From JAUXFK01 sp034189035 (GTDB taxonomy: Bacteria > Desulfobacterota > UBA8473), in NCBI GenBank assembly GCA_034189035.1, contig JAXHVA010000092.1:1-16927 (forward strand): 16,927 nt of DNA, in the 5' to 3' direction. Shown piece after piece: positions 4,871 to 13,095 of the stretch (within the stretch, counting starts at the first letter, position 1; every line of letters starts with the position of its first letter). A program made the position numbers and the translations under genes. Under the pieces are notes generated by a model that was not told where the DNA came from, did not search any database, and saw nothing but the letters and a program-made list of their open reading frames with translations.

Positions 4871-7513
4871 ATGGAAGTAATCACAACACACATAAATGCA
4901 GATTTTGACGCCCTCGCTTCAATGCTAGCTGCAAAGAAGCTGTATACCAAAGCTGTCATCGCCTTTTCCGGCTCTCAGGAAAAAGGCTTAAGGGACTTCT
5001 TTATTCAGTCAACCATGTATCTCTTCGAGATAGAGAGGTTAAAGAATATCAATTTCGAAGATATCGATCGACTCATCCTCGTAGATACAAGACAGACCAG
5101 TAGAATAGGCAAATTCAGCGAGATTCTTTCCAGACCGGGTTTGGAAATCCACATCTATGACCACCACCCTCCGTCATCTGAGGATATATCCGGTTCATTG
5201 GAAGTAATAAAAGAGGTAGGAGCGACGACTACAATCTTGACCCAGGTATTACAGGATCGAAAGATCGACATCACACCGGATGAGGCTACGGTCATGGCTT
5301 TGGGAATCTATGAAGATACCGGTTCTTTCACCTTCACTTCCACAACAGGAGATGATTACATTGCTGCAGCCTACTTACTTTCCAAAGGAGCCAATCTAAA
5401 TACGGTCTCAGATATAATAACCAGAGAATTTACAGTGGAAGATATATCGCTTTTAAATGATCTCATTGAATCCGGCACCACACACAATATAAATGGTATA
5501 GAGATTGTCATTGCCAAGATATCGACTGATAAATACTTCGGAGATTTTGCAGTATTAGTCCATAAAATGAGAGACATAAAGAATATAAATGTGCTCTTTG
5601 TATTGGCCAGGATGGAAGATCGTGTCCATCTTGTATGCAGGAGCAGGGTAGATCATGTAAATGTGGGTGAGATTGCCGTGGAGTTTGGAGGCGGTGGCCA
5701 CCCTACTGCAGCATCTGCTACTATTAAAGACCTCACTATGATTCAGCTGGAGGAGAAGCTGCTCAATATCCTCCATAACAAGGTGGGGTCTCAGATTTAT
5801 GCAAAGGACATTATGGCCTTCCCAGTGAAGGTTATTGAGACAACAGAATCATTACAAAAAGCAGGGGAATTACTGACTCGGTATAATATCAATGTATTGC
5901 CCATAGTACGAGATGATCAACTCTGTGGCCTTATCTCCAGACAGATAATAGAAAAGGCAGTCTTTCACGGGCTAAAGAACCTGTCTGTTGCGGAATATAT
6001 GTCCTCAGACTTCTTTACAGTCAGTCCGGACACCCCATTAATAAAAATCCAGGATATTATGATAAGCAATAACCAGCGTTTTCTCCCAGTCGTAGATAAG
6101 AGGAAGGTTGTAGGAACAATCACAAGGACACAAGTACTCAGGGCAATGCAGGATGACCTTCTCAGCAAATCCTCTTATTCAGAGTCATCCAGCAACCATA
6201 CCCCTTCTTATGTCAGAAAAAAACCCATTTTAAAACTCATAGAGGAACAACTCGAAAAAAAGATCCTCAATATACTGAAGGCCCTTGGACAAAAAGCAGA
6301 GGAACTGCATTACAAAGCATTTCTTGTAGGAGGGATTGTAAGGGATATTATTCTCAGACGCCAGAACCTTGATATTGATGTTGTTGTTGAAGGGGATGGA
6401 ATCGATTTGGCAAGGCATTTTTCAAAGGACTTTTCCTGCAAGGTAAGATACCATAAAAAATTCGGCACTGCTAATTTAATCTTTCCGGATGAGCTGAAGA
6501 TAGATATTGCAACGGCAAGGCTTGAATACTACGACTCACCTGCGGCACTGCCGAATGTAGAACTAAGCTCTATAAAGCTCGATCTTTACCGCAGGGATTT
6601 TACAATGAATACCCTGGCCATAAGACTAAACCCATCCGGATTTGGTGAGCTCATCGATTTTTATGGTGCCCAAAAGGATATAAAAGAAAAGATAATCAGA
6701 GTCATCCATAACCTGAGCTTCGTTGAAGATCCAACAAGGATATTCAGGGCAATTCGCTTTGAACAGAGGTTTGACTTTAAGATCGGAAAACACACTGTGA
6801 AGCTAATAAAAAATGCTGTTAAGATGAACTTTCTCGTTCACCTCGATGGGTATAGACTCTTCTCTGAATTGTTACTCCTGTTCCAGGAAGAAAAACCAGT
6901 GGAGATCGTAAAGAGACTGGTCCACTTGAATATTTTGAAGTTTATCCATCCGAGCATAGTATTTAATGATCGCATGAAAAGTACCATGGAAAACATAAAA
7001 GAAATTATCGCATGGTTTGATCTTCTGTTTCTGGAGGAAAAGTACGAAAAGTGGCTGATCTACTTCTTTGGCCTTGTAGATTCTTTAAGTAATCAAGAGA
7101 TCCTTGAGATCTGTTTACGACTGTCTATGACTGAAAAAGACAAGAAAAGGCTTATCAACGGGATGAGGAATACTGAGGATATCTTACGGCAGTTCAATAA
7201 TAGAAAGAAGATGAAGAAAAGCGATATCTATCATATACTTAGATCCTTTCCAACAGAAGCTCTGTTGTATACAATGGCTAAAACGAACAAAAACCATATA
7301 AAACGGGCGTTATCATTATATTTTATCCAATTGAAAGAAACCTATACTATATTAAACGGCGAAGACTTGAAGAGTCTGGGGATAACACCTGGAAAGATAT
7401 TCAAGACGATACTGGACGATCTGCTGAGTGCCAAACTCGATGGAATGGTTGAGACTAGGCAACACGAGATCGACTTTGTAAAGAAAAAATATATAGAAAA
7501 TCTGGGCTCTTAA
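4871..7513 (+). CDS. cca: DHH–CBS–CBS–PolyA-polymerase-type tRNA nucleotidyltransferase
   Basis: An 880-residue, four-part protein. Residues 1-300 are a DHH phosphoesterase: 'NADFDALAS', 'VDTRQ' (71-75), 'DHHPP' (97-101), and the DHHA1 motif 'GGGGHPTAASA' (273-283). Residues ~313-430 hold two CBS domains, usually adenosine-nucleotide sensors. Residues ~470-700 are a class II nucleotidyltransferase with 'FLVGGIVRDIILR' and the metal-binding pair D501/D503 ('LDIDVVVEG'), plus 'RRDFTMNTLAIRL' and the head-domain 'EDPTRIFRAIRFEQRF'. The enzyme adds all or part of the 3' CCA end of tRNA. In Aquifex a protein of this architecture acts as the A-adding partner of a separate CC-adding enzyme, so A-adding alone is possible here. 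The role of the DHH part is unclear. It lies 31 bp after xerD in the same direction. All motifs are intact. Confidence 0.88.
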   Translation: MEVITTHINADFDALASMLAAKKLYTKAVIAFSGSQEKGLRDFFIQSTMYLFEIERLKNINFEDIDRLILVDTRQTSRIGKFSEILSRPGLEIHIYDHHPPSSEDISGSLEVIKEVGATTTILTQVLQDRKIDITPDEATVMALGIYEDTGSFTFTSTTGDDYIAAAYLLSKGANLNTVSDIITREFTVEDISLLNDLIESGTTHNINGIEIVIAKISTDKYFGDFAVLVHKMRDIKNINVLFVLARMEDRVHLVCRSRVDHVNVGEIAVEFGGGGHPTAASATIKDLTMIQLEEKLLNILHNKVGSQIYAKDIMAFPVKVIETTESLQKAGELLTRYNINVLPIVRDDQLCGLISRQIIEKAVFHGLKNLSVAEYMSSDFFTVSPDTPLIKIQDIMISNNQRFLPVVDKRKVVGTITRTQVLRAMQDDLLSKSSYSESSSNHTPSYVRKKPILKLIEEQLEKKILNILKALGQKAEELHYKAFLVGGIVRDIILRRQNLDIDVVVEGDGIDLARHFSKDFSCKVRYHKKFGTANLIFPDELKIDIATARLEYYDSPAALPNVELSSIKLDLYRRDFTMNTLAIRLNPSGFGELIDFYGAQKDIKEKIIRVIHNLSFVEDPTRIFRAIRFEQRFDFKIGKHTVKLIKNAVKMNFLVHLDGYRLFSELLLLFQEEKPVEIVKRLVHLNILKFIHPSIVFNDRMKSTMENIKEIIAWFDLLFLEEKYEKWLIYFFGLVDSLSNQEILEICLRLSMTEKDKKRLINGMRNTEDILRQFNNRKKMKKSDIYHILRSFPTEALLYTMAKTNKNHIKRALSLYFIQLKETYTILNGEDLKSLGITPGKIFKTILDDLLSAKLDGMVETRQHEIDFVKKKYIENLGS

Positions 7514-7541
7514 ATGGTTTTTCGCTTATAAGTACATCAAA

Positions 7542-7570
7542 TTGACAACAGGCCCCTTTTCTGCTATATG
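7542..7570 (+). promoter_or_regulatory. Strong sigma70-type promoter upstream of trpS
   Basis: TTGACA (7542-7547), 17-bp spacer, TATATG (7565-7570). Near-consensus boxes at ideal spacing just after the cca stop. Transcription would start near 7577 and leave a leader of about 250 nt before trpS. Consensus prediction only. Confidence 0.6.
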
Positions 7571-7828
7571 AGTTCTAAGAAAAATAGTAGCATTTTAGCT
7601 TTTTGAAAATAGTCGCAAAAAGCGGCAATCTAATTTTTTTTCGTGTATAGTTCAGACTCGCAGAAAACAGATTTTCAGACAGAAGCTACAATATAATATT
7701 TTGATTGCCTTCGAAGTTTGGCGAGTGTTTTCTGTTTCATAAGACTAAAATAATACGATATTTTAAAACATCATTAGGCATATTCAATATGCACGGGAAT
7801 AAAGAATTGAAAGGAAGAGGAATTATTT
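7571..7828 (+). promoter_or_regulatory. Long trpS leader with hairpins and a 15-bp palindrome
   Basis: Over 300 bp without a gene separate cca and trpS. Seen here: an AT-rich stem GCTTTTTG/CAAAAAGC (7598-7623) with a run of eight T at 7634-7641, which could end cca transcription or attenuate the promoter at 7542; a longer stem CAGAAAACA (7661-7669) / TGTTTTCTG (7726-7734); a TATAAT (7692-7697) without a good -35; and the perfect palindrome GCATATT-C-AATATGC (7778-7792), operator-like, 36 bp before trpS. I see no T-box signature and no leader peptide with tryptophan codons. GGAAGAGG precedes the trpS start. Confidence 0.4.
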
Positions 7829-8812
7829 ATGTCTAAAAAGAGGATATTGAGTGGCATGCGTCCCTCTGGCAGATTACACCTCGGCAATTTTTTCGGAGCG
7901 CTAGACAATTGGGTAAGGCTACAGGATGAGTATGAATGCTTTTTCTTTGCTGCAGACTGGCATGCCTTGACCAGCGAATATGAAAACACAGGGTCATTAA
8001 AAGGGAATACCAGAGATATGTTTCTCGATTGGCTGAGTGCAGGGGTAGACCCCCAAAAGAGCACTGTCTTTATACAATCGAAGGTGCCACAACACGCTGA
8101 GCTCCATTTGCTACTTTCGATGATCACCCCTTTATCCTGGCTGGAGAGGAATCCAACATATAAAGAACAGCAACTCGAAATTACAAACAAGGATATCTCT
8201 ACATATGGGTTTCTAGGATATCCTGTTTTACAGGCAGCGGATATCATTATGTATAAGGCCCATAAAGTACCAGTGGGAGTAGACCAGGTCCCTCATCTTG
8301 AATTAACCAGAGAGGTTACCCGCAGATTCAACTTTCTTTATAAGGAGATATTTCCCCTTCCAGAGCCGATATTGACAGAAGTGCCCAAGCTGCAGGGAAT
8401 TGATGGGAGGAAGATGAGCAAGGCTTACAATAATGCGATTTACCTTTCAGATCCCCCAGAGGTAATCCGCCAGAAGATAGATCAGATGTTTACAGACCCT
8501 CAAAGAGCTAGAAGGAGTGATCCAGGGAATCCGGAAGTATGCAATGTATTCTCTTTCCATAGGATATTCAGCCCAACCGAGGAAACAGACAATATCGGGA
8601 GTGCGTGCCGATCTGCTGATATTGGGTGTGTTGATTGCAAGAAGAAGTTGATATCGAAGGTCATTGCCTTTCTTGCCCCCCTGCAAAGTAAGAGAGACTA
8701 TTTTGCGAACCATTTTGAAGAGGTCGAAGATATTATAGAGACAGGTACTAAAAAGGCTCAAAATATAGCAGAAGATACTATGAATGAAGCGAGAGAGGCG
8801 ATAAGGATTTAA
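7829..8812 (+). CDS. trpS: Tryptophanyl-tRNA synthetase
   Basis: A 327-residue class I aminoacyl-tRNA synthetase charging tRNA-Trp. Signature motifs: 'SGMRPSGRLHLGNFFGAL' with the HIGH-like HLGN (17-20), 'GVDQVPHLELTREVTRRFN' (150-168) and 'DGRKMSKAYNNAI' with KMSKA at 195-199. Length is right for bacterial TrpRS. The start is set by the conserved N-terminus and by GGAAGAGG eight or so bases ahead of the ATG. One detail: residues ~230-270 hold several cysteines (in 'GSACRSADIGCVDCKKKL'), which are common in part of this family. It heads the group trpS-scpA-scpB-rluB, with only 22 bp to scpA. Confidence 0.97.
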   Translation: MSKKRILSGMRPSGRLHLGNFFGALDNWVRLQDEYECFFFAADWHALTSEYENTGSLKGNTRDMFLDWLSAGVDPQKSTVFIQSKVPQHAELHLLLSMITPLSWLERNPTYKEQQLEITNKDISTYGFLGYPVLQAADIIMYKAHKVPVGVDQVPHLELTREVTRRFNFLYKEIFPLPEPILTEVPKLQGIDGRKMSKAYNNAIYLSDPPEVIRQKIDQMFTDPQRARRSDPGNPEVCNVFSFHRIFSPTEETDNIGSACRSADIGCVDCKKKLISKVIAFLAPLQSKRDYFANHFEEVEDIIETGTKKAQNIAEDTMNEAREAIRI

Positions 8813-8834
8813 CCTTTATTTGTGGAGATGGACT

Positions 8835-9572
8835 ATGCCTTACAATATTAAGCTTGAGGTATTCGAAGGCCCTTTGGATCTCCTTTTTCATCTGATTAAA
8901 AAAAATGAAATGGACATATGCGATATTCCCATTGCAGAAATAACCCAACAGTACTTTGAATACCTGGACCTTATGAAGACCCTCAATCTCGATATTGCAG
9001 GCGAATTTGTCGTAATGGCAGCAACCCTGATGCATATAAAATCCAGGATGCTCTTGCCTCCAGCAGACGATGAAGAAGAAGATGAAGGAGATCCAAGGGC
9101 TGAGTTGGTAAGGCGCCTTATCGAGTATCAGAAGTTTAAAGATGTTGCAAATCGATTAAAGTACTATGAGATATTAGACAGGGATGTCTTTATTCGGGGA
9201 GCAAATAATGAATTCATTGAAGAAGAGAAGGACCTCCATAATATCACTGTTTTTGAATTAATCGAGGCCTTTAAAAGGATACATAGAGAAAAACCCCCTC
9301 AAGACTTTCTCTATGTTGCAGTTGAAAGGATGTCCATCAATGACAGGATAATAGAGATCATTGAAAGGATGGAGGATGTAACCAGTATGGCTTTTGAGTC
9401 TCTATTTCTAAGACATTCAGATAAAAGCGACATGATTCTGACCTTTCTGGCATTACTTGAACTTACCCGCCTAATGATAGTAAGGATTGTACAGGCTACC
9501 CCCTTTGGAACCATTCGTATCTTTCCGATTCATAGTAGAGTCTCTGAAGAGATGAATAAACAGAACGGTTAA
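8835..9572 (+). CDS. scpA: Segregation and condensation protein A
   Basis: A 245-residue kleisin subunit of the SMC-ScpAB condensin complex, which compacts and segregates the chromosome. The N-terminal 'YNIKLEVFEGPLDLLFHLIKKNEMDICDIPIAEITQQY' region is the diagnostic ScpA opening that binds the SMC neck. 'MAATLMHIKSRMLLPP' follows at about 60-75, then an acidic linker 'DDEEEDEGDP', and a C-terminal winged-helix region (about 170-235, 'VTSMAFESLF...FLALLEL.R'). A longer frame reaches a TTG at 8820, but the ATG at 8835 fits the family start and has GGAG eight bases ahead, so I prefer it. scpB follows 8 bp after the stop. Confidence 0.95.
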   Translation: MPYNIKLEVFEGPLDLLFHLIKKNEMDICDIPIAEITQQYFEYLDLMKTLNLDIAGEFVVMAATLMHIKSRMLLPPADDEEEDEGDPRAELVRRLIEYQKFKDVANRLKYYEILDRDVFIRGANNEFIEEEKDLHNITVFELIEAFKRIHREKPPQDFLYVAVERMSINDRIIEIIERMEDVTSMAFESLFLRHSDKSDMILTFLALLELTRLMIVRIVQATPFGTIRIFPIHSRVSEEMNKQNG

Positions 9573-9580
9573 GAGGCCTT

Positions 9581-10111
9581 TTGGTTAAATTGGATAGAAA
9601 ACACCTCAAATCGATCATAGAGAGTTTAATATTTATCTCAGAAACCCCCATCACTATAAACAAGATCAGGGAGGTTATCGATGGGCCGGATAAGAAGACA
9701 TTGAGGGCTTTGATAACGGAACTAATAGAAGAATACAAGGCAATGGACAGGGGGTTTATCTTATCAGAAGTTGCTGGGGGGTATCAGTTTAGAACCAGAC
9801 CAGAATACGCTAAATGGAATCGAAGATTAAAGGGAGAAAAACACTTGAGACTCAGCCAGCCTGCAATGGAAACCCTAGCCATTATTGCATATAAGCAGCC
9901 TATTACCCGTTCTGAGATTGAGTATATTCGAGGCGTGGATGTGGGTGGGATTCTACGTTCTCTGTTAGGGAAGAGGCTTATCAGGATACTGGGAAAGAAG
10001 GAAGTGCCAGGAAGACCTCTCATATATGGTACATCTACTAAATTTCTTGAAGTGTTTGCAATAAAAGATTTAACGAACCTTCCAACCTTACAGGAGATAG
10101 AGGAACCTTAA
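9581..10111 (+). CDS. scpB: Segregation and condensation protein B
   Basis: A 176-residue partner of ScpA made of two winged-helix domains. Recognisable parts: 'LKSIIESLIFISETPITINKIREVI' at the start, 'GGYQFRTRPEYAKW' (about 66-79), the strongly conserved 'LSQPAMETLAIIAYKQPITRSEIEYIRGVDVGGILRSLL' (about 90-130), and 'GKKEVPGRPLIYGTSTKFLEVF' near the end. Homodimers bind the middle of ScpA. The start codon is a TTG at 9581, with AGAGG four bases ahead; a TTG at 9590 is an alternative. Intact, and probably translationally coupled to scpA. Confidence 0.95.
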   Translation: MVKLDRKHLKSIIESLIFISETPITINKIREVIDGPDKKTLRALITELIEEYKAMDRGFILSEVAGGYQFRTRPEYAKWNRRLKGEKHLRLSQPAMETLAIIAYKQPITRSEIEYIRGVDVGGILRSLLGKRLIRILGKKEVPGRPLIYGTSTKFLEVFAIKDLTNLPTLQEIEEP

Positions 10112-10153
10112 AAGAAATCCTCTATGCCCTTGGCCATAGTTTATCCAAACAAT

Positions 10154-10891
10154 ATGAAAGAACGACTCCAGAAGCTTATTGCAAAGGCTGGAATGGCATC
10201 CCGAAGAGAGGCTGAGAACCTTATTCGTGATGGAATGGTAAAGGTTAACAGTAAAACCGTAACCGAGTTGGGCATTAAGGCCGACCCCATTGAAGACAAA
10301 ATAGAGGTAAAGGGAGATTCGATTACGAACTTGGAGACGAATGTCTATATAATGCTCAATAAACCAAAGGGATTCATCACAGCGCTGAAAGACCCACAGA
10401 GAAGGCCAATAGTTACTGACCTTTTAACAGATATAAAACAAAGGGTATTCCCCATAGGGAGGCTGGACTATGATACTGAGGGATTACTGCTGTTTACCAA
10501 TGACGGTGATCTTGCTCACTGTTTACTCCACCCGAGCAGGAGGATTTATAAGACCTATCTGGGTGAGATTGACGGAATGTTAAGCCCGGGTAAAATCAAG
10601 AGATTCAAATCAGGAGTTGAATTGAGCGATGGAGTTACTGCTCCTGCAAAGCTAGAGCTTATAAAAAGGAGAAAAAACAGAAGTTTGTGGAAAATCAGTA
10701 TCTATGAGGGGAGAAAACGGCAGATAAAAAGGATGTTTGAAGGTATAGGCCATACGGTTTGTGAACTAAAACGGATCGGATTCGGTCCATTAGAATTGGG
10801 TCAACTGGCTACTGGTAAGTACCGATTTTTAACCGATAGAGAGCTGAAAGATTTAAAGAGGAATTTAAAACTTATACGAATAAAAACATGA
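10154..10891 (+). CDS. rluB: 23S rRNA pseudouridine synthase RluB (RsuA/RluB/E/F family)
   Basis: Converts a uridine in 23S rRNA (U2605 in E. coli for RluB) to pseudouridine. An N-terminal S4 RNA-binding domain ('MKERLQKLIAKAGMASRREAENLI...GMVKVN') is followed by the catalytic domain with 'LNKPKGFITA', the active-site loop 'GRLDYDTEGLLLFTNDGDL' (catalytic D105 counting from this start), 'KTYLGEIDG' and 'EGRKRQIKRMFEGIGHTVCELKRIGFG'. The frame extends to an ATG at 10124. The family normally begins at the MKERLQK methionine (10154), and neither ATG has a clear SD, so the start is uncertain by ten codons. Within the RsuA family, RluB is the best fit from the scpAB context. It closes the trpS-scpA-scpB-rluB group. 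Confidence 0.92.
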   Translation: MKERLQKLIAKAGMASRREAENLIRDGMVKVNSKTVTELGIKADPIEDKIEVKGDSITNLETNVYIMLNKPKGFITALKDPQRRPIVTDLLTDIKQRVFPIGRLDYDTEGLLLFTNDGDLAHCLLHPSRRIYKTYLGEIDGMLSPGKIKRFKSGVELSDGVTAPAKLELIKRRKNRSLWKISIYEGRKRQIKRMFEGIGHTVCELKRIGFGPLELGQLATGKYRFLTDRELKDLKRNLKLIRIKT

Positions 10892-10975
10892 TCGAGACAA
10901 GGCATTGATCTTCCCTTTCATTAAGGTACATATTTTCAACAAGTCTTATGAAATGGGAAAGATAAGGAGGGTTCT

Positions 10976-11257
10976 ATGGTAGATAAAGAGAAGATAAAAG
11001 CGGTTTATGCTTATATAAAAAATGAATTTGATGGGTGTATAATCGAAGATACCTACGATATGTTGCGAACTGTCCAGACATTCCGAGTTGCATACGAAGA
11101 ATCAGTATTCAAAATTACAATTTTAAAAGACTTCTTCGACGATAAAAATCCATCAGACATCCCGGCTTTGCTGCAAAGCTTCCTCCTTGCTGAACATTTA
11201 CGAGATATGGGGAGTACTCCATTGATTGTAACAAAAGAAGGCCTTACACTCGAATAA
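10976..11257 (+). CDS. Small protein of unknown function (93 aa)
   Basis: I do not recognise a family. The protein is mildly acidic, cytoplasmic by look, with no membrane segment. It reads as an alpha/beta mix: a helix 'KEKIKAVYAYIKNEFDG', strands 'CIIEDTYDMLRTVQTFRVAYEESVFKITILKDFF' (about 21-55), and a helix 'DIPALLQSFLLAEHLRDMG' before a last strand 'PLIVTKEGLTLE'. A strong AAGGAGGG lies just ahead of the ATG, so translation is well supported. It sits 84 bp after rluB and before the mannoside cassette, with no clear tie to either. The 'strand-strand-helix' layout is that of a small stand-alone domain; function should not be guessed from it. Confidence 0.75.
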   Translation: MVDKEKIKAVYAYIKNEFDGCIIEDTYDMLRTVQTFRVAYEESVFKITILKDFFDDKNPSDIPALLQSFLLAEHLRDMGSTPLIVTKEGLTLE

Positions 11258-11296
11258 GACAGATATGTTCCTTTCAGTATGGATTGAATAGTTAGT

Positions 11297-11644
11297 GTAC
11301 ATCCAGATATACGTCACCCCTTATCTTGAGGAAGCACAGACCTTTTCCGGAACCCTTGCCTATTCCATGGGCACCGGAAAAGCTGTTATTTCACCCAGGA
11401 CAAAACATGGATTGACAATGCGGTTATGTGCTTCAACTGGTTTCTCGGACAAAACGACATGAATATGCCCATCTATGACCTCAAAACCGGAGGCTGTCGA
11501 GACGGTCTGATGGCGGACGGTATCAAGCAGAATGAAGGCGCGAAATCGTCCCTTGCATGGCTGCTTTCACTGATGGCACTGAAAAAGCTTTATGCCGATG
11601 AAATCTTAAGACAATCCCTATCAACAGTCCATAGAAAGGATTAA
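11297..11644 (+). pseudogene. Glycosyltransferase remnant with internal deletion and frameshift
   Basis: Pieces of a glycosyltransferase family 4-type protein in three frames. First 'VHPDI' (11297-11311, frame of 11297), then after an apparent loss of two bases in a TA run 'YVTPYLEEAQTFSGTLAYSMGTGKAVIS' (11310-11393). This is the C-terminal nucleotide-binding core normally followed by 'TPYW.AEELLADG'. Instead, at about 11385-11393, the sequence jumps to another frame reading 'YFTQDKTWIDNAVMCFNWFLGQNDMNMPIYDLKTGGCRDGL...', which resembles the C-terminal region of the same kind of protein, ending at TAA 11642-11644. The middle part and the whole N-terminus are missing. An ATG at 11426 leaves a 72-codon open frame, but it is only the tail. 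The remnant ends 3 bp before the intact glycosyltransferase gene, so it was once the first gene of this operon. Confidence 0.7.
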
Positions 11645-11647
11645 GCT

Positions 11648-13000
11648 ATGCGTATTGCGATGCTCTCACCCATTGCCTGGCGCACACCGCCACGTCACTA
11701 TGGCCCGTGGGAAAGTGTAGTCTCCCTTTTGACCGAGGGACTCGTGTCGCGAGGCTATGACGTCACCCTTTTTGCGACGGGTGACTCGGAAACAAGGGGG
11801 AAGCTGCAGGCCATTTGCAAGAGGGGCTATGAAGAAGATCGGTCAATAATACCAAAAGTTTGGGAGTGTCTCCACATTTCGAAACTCTTTGAACATGCTG
11901 AAGAATTTGATATTATCCATAATAATTTCGACTTTCTGCCCCTGACATATACCGGTCTTATCAAGACTCCGGTCATTACTACCATTCACGGCTTTTCATC
12001 TCCAGGGATTGTGCCGGTTTACAAAAAATACAATCACACAAATTTCTATGTTTCCATCAGTAATGCAAACCGGTCGCCGGAGATTGACTATATAAAAACC
12101 GTCCATCACGGCATCGATTTCAAACAATTTGACTTTCAACCTGACCCTGATGACTATCTCCTCTTTTTCGGGCGCATTCATCACGATAAGGGTGCCAGAG
12201 AGGCCCTTGAAATTTCCAGGGCATGCAATAAAAGGCTGATATTAGCAGGAATCATCCAAGATGAGGCATACTTTCAGAAGTATATCGAACCACACCTGGA
12301 CAATACCAATGCTGTCTATTTGGGCAGCGTCGGTTCGGATCAGCGAAACCAATTGCTTGGCAAGGCATATGCACTTCTGCATCCGATAAATTTCAATGAG
12401 CCTTTTGGCCTTTCCGTTGTAGAGTCCATGGCGTGCGGTACCCCGGTGATCGCCTTTAACAAGGGCAGTATGCCTGAACTTATCGAAAACGGAAAGAACG
12501 GTTTTCTCGTAGAAACTGTAGATGAGGCAATCGCCGCTGTGACCCATATAGAAGATATTGACCGTGCATGCTGCCGCCGCCGCGTTGAACACCATTTCAC
12601 TGTCGACCGAATGATTGAAGGATATATCCGGATATATGAAACCGTTCTTGAACAGACCCAACGCGAATCGCACCGACCTTGGGGATATTATAAAATCCTC
12701 GCGGATGATAAAAGATATAAAAGCAAGGAAATAGTTGTCTTCCCCAAAAAACGTCTGAGCCTCCAGCGTCACCGTCAACGTTTTGAACATTGGTTTATTC
12801 TTGGAGGCCAAGCCCAAGTGACTGTTGGTGACAAAACGGTTATACTGGAGCCGGGGCAGTCTGTGGACATTCCCAAAGGCGCCTTGCATAGGATCGCCAA
12901 CCTGGATTCTGAAAATGTACGCTTCATTGAAGTGCAAACCGGGGATTATTTTGGGGAGGATGATATTGAACGTTTTGATGATGATTTTGAAAGAGTCTGA
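11648..13000 (+). CDS. GT4 glycosyltransferase fused to a mannose-6-phosphate isomerase-type cupin
   Basis: A 450-residue, two-part protein. Residues 1-335 form a GT-B glycosyltransferase of family 4: 'PPRHYGPWESVVSLLTEGLVSRGYDVTLFATG' in the acceptor half, 'HHGIDF..F' linking to the donor half, 'FFGRIHHDKG' (173-182), and the E-x7-E motif E251/E259 in 'EPFGLSVVESMACGTPVIAF'. Residues ~340-450 are a cupin of the type II mannose-6-phosphate isomerase family (the C-terminal half of ManC-like proteins): 'RPWGYYKIL', 'LSLQRHRQRFEHWFILGG' with likely metal ligands Q373, H375 and E380, and 'IPKGALHRIAN' with H414. So one chain may transfer a sugar, probably mannose, and interconvert mannose-6-P and fructose-6-P. 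GAAAGGA precedes the ATG. The gene looks intact. The sugar donor is inferred from the cupin and the GH130 neighbours. Confidence 0.85.
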   Translation: MRIAMLSPIAWRTPPRHYGPWESVVSLLTEGLVSRGYDVTLFATGDSETRGKLQAICKRGYEEDRSIIPKVWECLHISKLFEHAEEFDIIHNNFDFLPLTYTGLIKTPVITTIHGFSSPGIVPVYKKYNHTNFYVSISNANRSPEIDYIKTVHHGIDFKQFDFQPDPDDYLLFFGRIHHDKGAREALEISRACNKRLILAGIIQDEAYFQKYIEPHLDNTNAVYLGSVGSDQRNQLLGKAYALLHPINFNEPFGLSVVESMACGTPVIAFNKGSMPELIENGKNGFLVETVDEAIAAVTHIEDIDRACCRRRVEHHFTVDRMIEGYIRIYETVLEQTQRESHRPWGYYKILADDKRYKSKEIVVFPKKRLSLQRHRQRFEHWFILGGQAQVTVGDKTVILEPGQSVDIPKGALHRIANLDSENVRFIEVQTGDYFGEDDIERFDDDFERV

Positions 13001-13095
13001 ATCGAGTTATAGGTGGGGCAGAAACCTGCTTTAGAGATCAAGTAAGGGAAATTTTTTCAGGATAGACTATTTAAGTTGATAATCCAAGACATACG

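Noticed and set aside
12242..12937. 231-codon minus-strand open frame
   Set aside because: Antisense to the intact GT-cupin gene; composition-driven shadow with no recognisable domain.
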